Shown here: positions 14,639 to 18,645 of the stretch, piece by piece
Position numbering within the stretch: position 1 is the first letter of the stretch
Layout: each line of letters starts with the position of its first letter
Assembly (NCBI GenBank): GCA_019307165.1
Contig: JAFDKD010000007.1
Coordinates: 1-18,645, forward strand
Reading direction: 5' to 3'
DNA from: Deltaproteobacteria bacterium
GTDB lineage: Bacteria; Desulfobacterota; DSM-4660; Desulfatiglandales; Desulfatiglandaceae
Length of the DNA: 18,645 nucleotides
Position numbers and translations under genes: made by a program
The notes under the pieces: generated by a model
Database searches by the model: none
Seen by the model: the letters and a program-made list of their open reading frames with translations, nothing else
What the model was told of the DNA's origin: nothing

Positions 14639-14815
14639 CATTCGTGATAATTGCTCACGATAATCATCCTGCAAGGTGGGGGATGAAGGCCAATATGGAC
14701 TTAGGGGCTCCGCCCCAATTGGAATATTGGAATGTGGCTTACAAACGACAACAGCCGCAAAACGAACTATAATTTCAATAAGTTGTAGAATTTCCGAGAC
14801 GTTTATTCAATATTT

Positions 14816-14829
14816 GGCACGTTTTTTGT
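14816..14829 (+). promoter_or_regulatory. Sigma-54-type promoter for the hybrid kinase
   Basis: TTGGCACG-TTTT-TTGT: GG (14816-14817) and GT (14828-14829) are 10 bases apart. The -24 half is consensus and identical to the two neighbouring promoters; the -12 half has GT instead of GC, which should weaken it. The palindromic enhancer upstream supports the call. The predicted start is about 14841, some 50 bases before the gene. Confidence 0.65.
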
Positions 14830-14892
14830 ATAATTTAAGACTTCACGTCTCAGCGGTCATTTCGCGAGATCATAATTCCGAAGGAGACGGTC

Positions 14893-16242
14893 ATGGGTTA
14901 TGCCGACAGTGGCGCCTCACAAAAAGACACCAACCGGCTGGAGGAGGAAATCCACCTTCTCAGATCGCAATTGAGCGAATCCCCCCGCTTGGAAGAACAG
15001 CTTCGCCAGGCCCAGAAAATGGAGGCCCTTGCGAATCTCGCAGGAGGGATTGCGCACGACTTCAACAACATCCTCCAAACCATCCTGTGCTATATGCAAC
15101 TTTCCCTGTTGAAATCCGATGACATGTCACCGGAAGACACATACAAACGTATAGAGCCGATCATAAACAAAGGCAGTGATTTGGCAAAACAACTCATGGC
15201 CTTCGGGCGCCCGACCGAATCCGAAACCATTTCACTGGATTTGAACTGGAAAATCCGGGAAACCCGAAAAATTCTAGACAGGACCATTCCCAAAATGATC
15301 CGAATCGACCTCGCGCTTGATGAACATCTCGACAGGATCAGTGCCGACGGCGGCCAGATCGAGCAAGTCCTCATGAATATGGGCGTCAACGCCAAGGATG
15401 CCATGCCGGAGGGAGGGACCCTCGCTTTTGCCACCGAAAAGGTCCGATCCGGCAAGGACCCATTCCTCAAAGGCATAAACGCCGAAACCGGCAATTACGT
15501 CCTCTTAAAAATTTCCGACACCGGATGCGGCATATCCAACAGCGACATGCAGCATATTTTCGACCCCTTCTTCACCACGAAGAAAAAGGGTGAAGGCACG
15601 GGACTTGGCCTGTCCGTTGTGTATGCTATCGTAAAAAACCACAAGGGCTTTATCAATTGCTGCAGCGTGAGCGGCAAAGGGACCACCTTCAACATTTACT
15701 TGCCGGTAGCCGACGCCGAAACCAAAAAATCCAAAGTATTTGAGTTGAGAAGAAACGAAGCCGTCTCCGGAGGTGACGATTCGATCCTGCTGGTGGACGA
15801 TGAACAGACGATCCTGGAGGTCTGGGGCGAACTCCTGGAAAGCTACGGGTACAGGGTAACAACCGCCGTCAAAGGGGAGGAGGCCCTGTGGAGATACGCC
15901 AATTCACATTTTGATCTGGTATTGCTGGATCTCAACATGCCGGGCATGGGCGGGTTGAAATTCTTCGAGAAACTCCTGGCAATGGACCACCAGGCCAAGG
16001 TTGTCATGAGCAGCGGGTATTCCATGAACGGGTTGGTCAAAAAGGGCTTCAGGATGGGCGCCAAGGCCTTTCTGCCAAAGCCCTATTCCATAGACAGACT
16101 CCTCCATACCATTCGCGAAACGCTTGATGCGGACGCGTGCGTAACCGCCTGGGGGGCCACCAGGAAAAGCACGGAACATGTTGAGGAAAAGCCATCCATA
16201 CCCGTTTTGCCGGTGCCCCGTCCCGCCCCTGTTCCCACCTGA
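14893..16242 (+). CDS. Cytosolic hybrid histidine kinase with C-terminal receiver
   Basis: 449 residues. After a short N-terminal coiled coil (about 12-45) comes HisKA with His55 in GGIAHDFNNIL, then an ATPase domain with N166 (MGVNAKDA), ISDTGCGIS and GEGTGLGLSVVYA. A receiver (about 296-412) has D302/D303, phosphoacceptor D346 (LLDLNMPGMGG) and K396. The last about 30 residues are proline-rich. There is no PAS, GAF or membrane segment, so the input must come through the coiled coil or a partner protein. The HDFNN-type H-box is common in kinases of this sort. Its probable partner is the NtrC-like regulator upstream, with which it appears to share enhancer sites. ATG with AAGGAG upstream. Confidence 0.92.
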   Translation: MGYADSGASQKDTNRLEEEIHLLRSQLSESPRLEEQLRQAQKMEALANLAGGIAHDFNNILQTILCYMQLSLLKSDDMSPEDTYKRIEPIINKGSDLAKQLMAFGRPTESETISLDLNWKIRETRKILDRTIPKMIRIDLALDEHLDRISADGGQIEQVLMNMGVNAKDAMPEGGTLAFATEKVRSGKDPFLKGINAETGNYVLLKISDTGCGISNSDMQHIFDPFFTTKKKGEGTGLGLSVVYAIVKNHKGFINCCSVSGKGTTFNIYLPVADAETKKSKVFELRRNEAVSGGDDSILLVDDEQTILEVWGELLESYGYRVTTAVKGEEALWRYANSHFDLVLLDLNMPGMGGLKFFEKLLAMDHQAKVVMSSGYSMNGLVKKGFRMGAKAFLPKPYSIDRLLHTIRETLDADACVTAWGATRKSTEHVEEKPSIPVLPVPRPAPVPT

Positions 16243-16300
16243 TGATTTCGATACAATTCCTACAGGCAGGATCCTCGTCATTTTCATGCGCTGCAAATTT

Positions 16301-16382
16301 ACCACAAGGCGCACGAAGAATATGAAGACATGCCGTTATTCCCATTTAATAATCCTTCGTGGTCTTCGTGATCTTCGTGGTG
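16301..16382. repeat. CACGAAG-type inverted repeat between convergent genes
   Basis: The left arm (16301-16330, ACCACAAGGCGCACGAAGAA...) is an imperfect complement of the right arm (16353-16382, CCTTCGTGGTCTTCGTGATC...). The right arm repeats a CTTCGTG unit three times. It sits between the end of the kinase gene and the convergent end of the GNAT gene and could act as a bidirectional transcript end. It has the look of a dispersed intergenic repeat. Confidence 0.6.
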
Positions 16383-16463
16383 AATACCCACATCTCCCAT
16401 GGAAACACCATATGGCTCAATATGCGCCGCAGGGGGGAAAATACGGCCATTCCTGGATGGGCA

Positions 16464-18056
16464 CTAGCTGAACCAGAGGCCTTCAAGCGATGTCGTTGAA
16501 AAATCGATCGTCAACCTGGGCTGGTTTGCTTTCATATTCCAGGAGACGAAACAGGTCAGCAATCCGGGAAGCCCACCTTTTTTTACGCCAAGCCGATCGC
16601 TTACCCGCTTAAGCGCTTCGCTAACACTCGAAACGATCAATCTATCCACCCTTGCCGTGGCATTCAACGCCTTCAGCGATTGGACGCTTTGCAGTTGCTC
16701 AAGCGCCTCCTCCCAGTGAACGCCTTCCACTTTTTTGCGAAGCACGTATGCGTTTCCACGGTCCTGAATCACCAGAAGGGGCGGATTCACATTCAACTTT
16801 GCATTGCGGACCCGCTCCATTGGCATCTCGCGGGATATGGCTTCCAACAGCTGCTTTTTTTTCTCCAGTTCAGGCACTTGCCGGGCCTGAATTCTCTCGA
16901 ATATATGAACTTGACCGTCAATGGCGATCTCCTTGAGGCGCGTGGGATCAAAGCCCAGGTCCATCATATCCGCCAGGGTGAGCGCTTCCTGAGGCGTTGT
17001 CCCCCGCTCCGCCTGCCACGTCATCAGACTGGGGCGCTGATAGTTGGCAAGCGCTTCGATATGGCCGGCGGGATTGTTTTTAAGGTCTTCGGGCAGTGCC
17101 GCCCAAACCTCTTTTTGCCCGTTCACCTGGAGCGTGTCGCCGGCCAGTTCCTGAGGGGCGTAGGATTGGATGGGCAGCCGCCCGATTTCCGGTGTGAGAA
17201 CGAACTGTTCCAGCGAATCGCCGCCCGTATAACCCAGTAGGGAGGCGATGCGGCGCCTAAACGACACCAGCTTCGTCATGAAACGGGTAAACATGAACCG
17301 CATGAGCGGTGTAGAGGCCCCGTTCAGGATGTCCTCGTCAAAATAGGCGAGCAGCGCGGCATAAAGGTCCCTGAACTCGGCAATGGTCCGGCGCACCATT
17401 TCCTGGTTGTCCCGCATGTCGATGGCGTCCCGTTTCCGCTGAAGGTGATGCACCAGACGAAGCACGGCTTCCCTGACGTCACGGTTTCGGTACCTGTAAG
17501 GAATATAGACCATGTAGTGAGCGCCCGCGTCTTCCATGGCGTCGCCGATGATGTTCTCGACCGATTCCCAGGCCTGCTTGGAATAGATGTCGAACGTGGG
17601 ATCGTTTTCCGGAATGATGTTGTCCAGGATTCCCATGGCCCCTTTGGCCTCGAGGAATTCCCGAAAATGGATCAGTACGCGGTTGCCGAGACCTTTCCGC
17701 CTGTAGGGAGCGGCCACCTCCACATAGACCAGATAGTAGCAAGGCATGGGCTTTTTCAAATACAGCATATTGAGGCGCCCCAGGTTATCCCCGTCCTCTG
17801 AGATGATTTCCAGCGTTCGAAATCCGTTCTGACCGCTTTTCGGCTTGAGCCGGTCAATTTTACTCCCGGCCACGGTGACATTAACCAGGTCCCACAGATT
17901 GCTGAACAGATCGGCAACGATAGGGGTCCCGGAAGCCCCGGCCCGCATCCCGTCGTCTATGAGTTCGATCATGGCCAGGCGGTCGTTGATGCTGAGCTGT
18001 CGGGCCGCTTCGACAGGACCCATTGCCTGAAGAGATGGGTCCGATTCGTTCCTCAT
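16464..18056 (-). CDS. GNAT-domain protein of unknown function, 530 residues
   Basis: Residues about 80-190 look like a GNAT acyltransferase domain. YLVYVEVAAPYRRKGLGNRVL contains the acetyl-CoA pyrophosphate-binding R119-x-x-G122-x-G124, and beta/alpha segments follow. The remaining about 340 residues are mostly helical and charged with no motif I recognise, including LVHHLQRKRDAID and LTLADMMDLGFDPTRLKEIAIDG. No membrane segment or signal peptide. At 530 residues it is far longer than a lone GNAT enzyme. ATG at 18056 has GGAG 9 bases upstream. Its only evident promoter is the one at 18436-18407, so expression should pass through the Phe/Tyr attenuator. Substrate unknown; a protein N-acetyltransferase or amino-acid acylase role is possible. 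Confidence 0.75.
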   Translation of the reverse strand: MRNESDPSLQAMGPVEAARQLSINDRLAMIELIDDGMRAGASGTPIVADLFSNLWDLVNVTVAGSKIDRLKPKSGQNGFRTLEIISEDGDNLGRLNMLYLKKPMPCYYLVYVEVAAPYRRKGLGNRVLIHFREFLEAKGAMGILDNIIPENDPTFDIYSKQAWESVENIIGDAMEDAGAHYMVYIPYRYRNRDVREAVLRLVHHLQRKRDAIDMRDNQEMVRRTIAEFRDLYAALLAYFDEDILNGASTPLMRFMFTRFMTKLVSFRRRIASLLGYTGGDSLEQFVLTPEIGRLPIQSYAPQELAGDTLQVNGQKEVWAALPEDLKNNPAGHIEALANYQRPSLMTWQAERGTTPQEALTLADMMDLGFDPTRLKEIAIDGQVHIFERIQARQVPELEKKKQLLEAISREMPMERVRNAKLNVNPPLLVIQDRGNAYVLRKKVEGVHWEEALEQLQSVQSLKALNATARVDRLIVSSVSEALKRVSDRLGVKKGGLPGLLTCFVSWNMKANQPRLTIDFSTTSLEGLWFS

Positions 18057-18121
18057 GGTGATTTCTCCATTTGACCTTACAATTCCGGTTTATATATAAC
18101 GACCTAAATCCTTGCGCATAC

Positions 18122-18248
18122 ATACACAGCGGTTTACAGAATACAGTCTTTCAAAATAGCTCTATCGCCGGCGATCTTAACAAGCGATTCGCAATTTGTT
18201 GTCGGCGATCTTAACAAGCGATTCGCAATTTGTTGTGACGCTGTGTAT
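18122..18248. repeat. 127-base segment bounded by a 10-bp inverted repeat
   Basis: ATACACAGCG (18122-18131) and its exact complement CGCTGTGTAT (18239-18248) enclose the tandem duplication and the 12-bp palindrome ATCGCCGGCGAT (18164-18175). It could be a tiny mobile element or a large stem in the GNAT gene leader. No target-site duplication is evident. Confidence 0.45.
18169..18236. repeat. Perfect tandem duplication of a 34-bp unit
   Basis: Positions 18169-18202 and 18203-18236 are identical over 34 bases, beginning CGGCGATCTTAAC and ending AATTTGTTGT, with no spacer. It is not a CRISPR array, as there are only two copies and no spacer between them. It may be replication slippage, a doubled regulator site, or an assembly artefact. 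Confidence 0.9.
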
Positions 18249-18266
18249 AGAACCGTGCGCCCAAAT

Positions 18267-18293
18267 AAAAAAAGCGGAGCGTGTGCTCCGCTT
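18267..18293 (-). terminator. Attenuator terminator (region 3:4)
   Basis: On the minus strand AAGCGGAGC (18293-18285), loop ACAC, GCTCCGCTT (18280-18272), with a T-run to 18267. A perfect 9-bp GC-rich stem and T-tract make a textbook intrinsic terminator. It lies 26 bases after the leader peptide stop and about 210 bases before the GNAT gene. Confidence 0.88.
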
Positions 18294-18380
18294 AAATATT
18301 GATTTGGCTTGTGCACACACTAGGGCATCCGGGCGCCCCCGTTAAAATAAAAATAAAAAAAGATGCCTGCCGTGTGTGTG
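18278..18380 (-). promoter_or_regulatory. Phe/Tyr ribosome-mediated transcription attenuator
   Basis: Region 1 (18380-18362, CACACACACGGCAGGCATC) pairs with region 2 (18329-18313): GGCATC/GATGCC plus CACACAC/GTGTGTG. Region 2 can instead pair AGTGTGTGC (18321-18313) with GCACACGCT (18286-18278), 9 bp with one G-U, which breaks the terminator stem. The Phe/Tyr codons (18361-18344) start right after region 1. A ribosome stalled there would mask region 1, free region 2 and let transcription continue. This is the trp/phe-type attenuation logic, read directly from sequence. Confidence 0.82.
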
Positions 18381-18388
18381 ATCATCAT
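18320..18388 (-). CDS. Phe/Tyr-rich attenuator leader peptide
   Basis: A 22-residue peptide starting MMITHTAGI, then FFYFYF and ending NGGARMP. Four Phe and two Tyr codons are consecutive (18361-18344). AAGGA precedes it; either of two adjacent ATGs (18388 or 18385) could start it, and the second has the better spacing. It resembles the known leaders PheL (before pheA) and PheM (before pheST) in having a Phe-rich core, but is not identical to either. Its role is to sense charged Phe- and Tyr-tRNA while being translated; the peptide itself probably has no function. It is followed by the GNAT gene, not a recognised aromatic amino-acid gene. Confidence 0.82.
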   Translation of the reverse strand: MMITHTAGIFFYFYFNGGARMP

Positions 18389-18406
18389 TAATTCCTTATC
18401 TTTAGA

Positions 18407-18436
18407 AGTATATCACTATAAGGGGCGGATTGTCAA
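18407..18436 (-). promoter_or_regulatory. Sigma-70 promoter of the attenuator transcript
   Basis: TTGACA (18436-18431), 18 bases, then TATACT (18412-18407) with a TGA extended -10 immediately before it. RNA should begin near 18400, about 12 bases upstream of the leader start. This is the strongest housekeeping promoter on the minus strand of the window. Confidence 0.82.
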
Positions 18437-18499
18437 TATCAATTTTTTTATCGTTTTTCCATCGGAATGGAGATGGCGAAAGTCGGATTTCGTTGGAAG

Positions 18500-18645
18500 G
18501 AAAAAGGTGTCCCCGCCCAACAACGGCGGGATCTTCGACAGGTGTCCCACCTCCGCTCTGACGAGCTACGGTGGACAGGCAGCGGGGCCTCTGGCCTGGG
18601 GGGCGGCCCCGCCCGTCTTCGCTGCTTCGCAGCTACGCCGCGGCA
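18500..18645. repeat. GC-rich structured DNA at the window edge
   Basis: Contains CCCGCC/GGCGGG (18512-18530), a repeated AGGTGTCCC (18505-18513 and 18540-18548), GGGGCGGCCCC-type complementarity near 18600 and a GCTGC-TTC-GCAGC hairpin (18621-18633). No reading frame. It may end a minus-strand gene lying beyond the window, since T residues follow the first hairpin on that strand after a 6-base gap, or it may be a dispersed intergenic repeat. Confidence 0.45.

Larger units (their letters stand above)
14474..14892. other. Regulatory intergenic region, 419 bases
   Basis: Between the NtrC-like gene and the hybrid kinase. It holds a small AACGCC/GGCGTT stem (14550-14573), a perfect 46-bp palindrome (14593-14638), a GGGGC-TCC-GCCCC hairpin near 14703-14715, and a sigma-54-type promoter (14816-14829). 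No convincing short gene. The kinase ribosome binding site AAGGAG is just before 14893. Confidence 0.65.
18057..18645. other. Leader and GC-rich region, 589 bases without a long gene
   Basis: Reading along the minus strand: GC-rich structured DNA (18645-18500), a strong promoter (18436-18407), a leader peptide (18388-18320), an attenuator terminator (18293-18267), then a 127-base segment bounded by an inverted repeat and holding a tandem duplication (18248-18122), then the GNAT gene. Confidence 0.75.

Noticed and set aside
14676..15122. 148-codon plus-strand frame overlapping the kinase start
   Set aside because: It crosses the sigma-54 promoter and the beginning of the kinase gene in another frame, and its product has no family features.
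18169..18236. CRISPR array
   Set aside because: Only two directly abutting 34-bp copies with no spacer and no cas gene.
18540..18590. tRNA-like D-arm (GTAGCTCGTCAGAGC on the minus strand)
   Set aside because: No acceptor stem, anticodon arm or T-arm could be formed around it. It is part of a GC-rich repeat.

Overview
The window looks like chromosomal DNA from a GC-rich Gram-negative bacterium, most likely of the Desulfobacterota (Desulfobacterales type). That placement is an inference. It rests on the fused CobA-HemD next to hemC, a lipid A-type acyltransferase, a V4R-like sensor kinase, sigma-54 control and the style of the intergenic hexamer and CACGAAG repeats. No rRNA, tRNA, insertion sequence or CRISPR array was found.

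Layout. (1) 50-724: an AT-rich Phd/VapC-type toxin-antitoxin pair with its own promoter and operator. (2) 725-1111: intergenic, with a possible 34-residue gene on the minus strand behind a perfect ribosome binding site. (3) 1112-2373: a slipin and a small Rho-N-like protein, closed by a terminator. (4) 2421-5795: ispD, hemC and a cobA-hemD fusion (isoprenoid and tetrapyrrole precursors), with GGTTAAGG-type repeats on both sides of ispD. (5) 12652 down to 5817, minus strand: a lipid A acyltransferase-like gene, a 331-base gap, then a compact run of B12-binding-type radical SAM protein, soluble histidine kinase, enolase-superfamily enzyme and PaaG-like crotonase. (6) 13127-16242: an NtrC-family sigma-54 activator and a hybrid histidine kinase. 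(7) 18056 down to 16464, minus strand: a 530-residue protein with a GNAT domain, preceded by a long leader region. (8) 18440-18645: GC-rich structured DNA without a gene.

Two regulatory systems stand out. First, three near-identical sigma-54 promoters (GGCACG plus a -12 element) face the acyltransferase, the NtrC-like activator and the hybrid kinase. They are associated with copies of one 18-bp dyad, TGCACA-N6-TGTGCA. One copy lies between the two divergent promoters. Two copies form a perfect 46-bp palindrome ahead of the kinase gene. This reads as a self-contained, probably autoregulated, sigma-54 regulon whose local output is an envelope-lipid acyltransferase. Second, upstream of the GNAT gene on the minus strand there is a complete ribosome-mediated attenuator: a strong promoter, a 22-residue leader peptide containing FFYFYF, alternative 1:2 and 2:3 pairings, and an intrinsic terminator. 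Phe/Tyr attenuators normally sit before pheA or pheST, so finding one in front of an uncharacterised acetyltransferase-like gene is unexpected. A perfect 34-bp tandem duplication flanked by a 10-bp inverted repeat lies between the attenuator and that gene.
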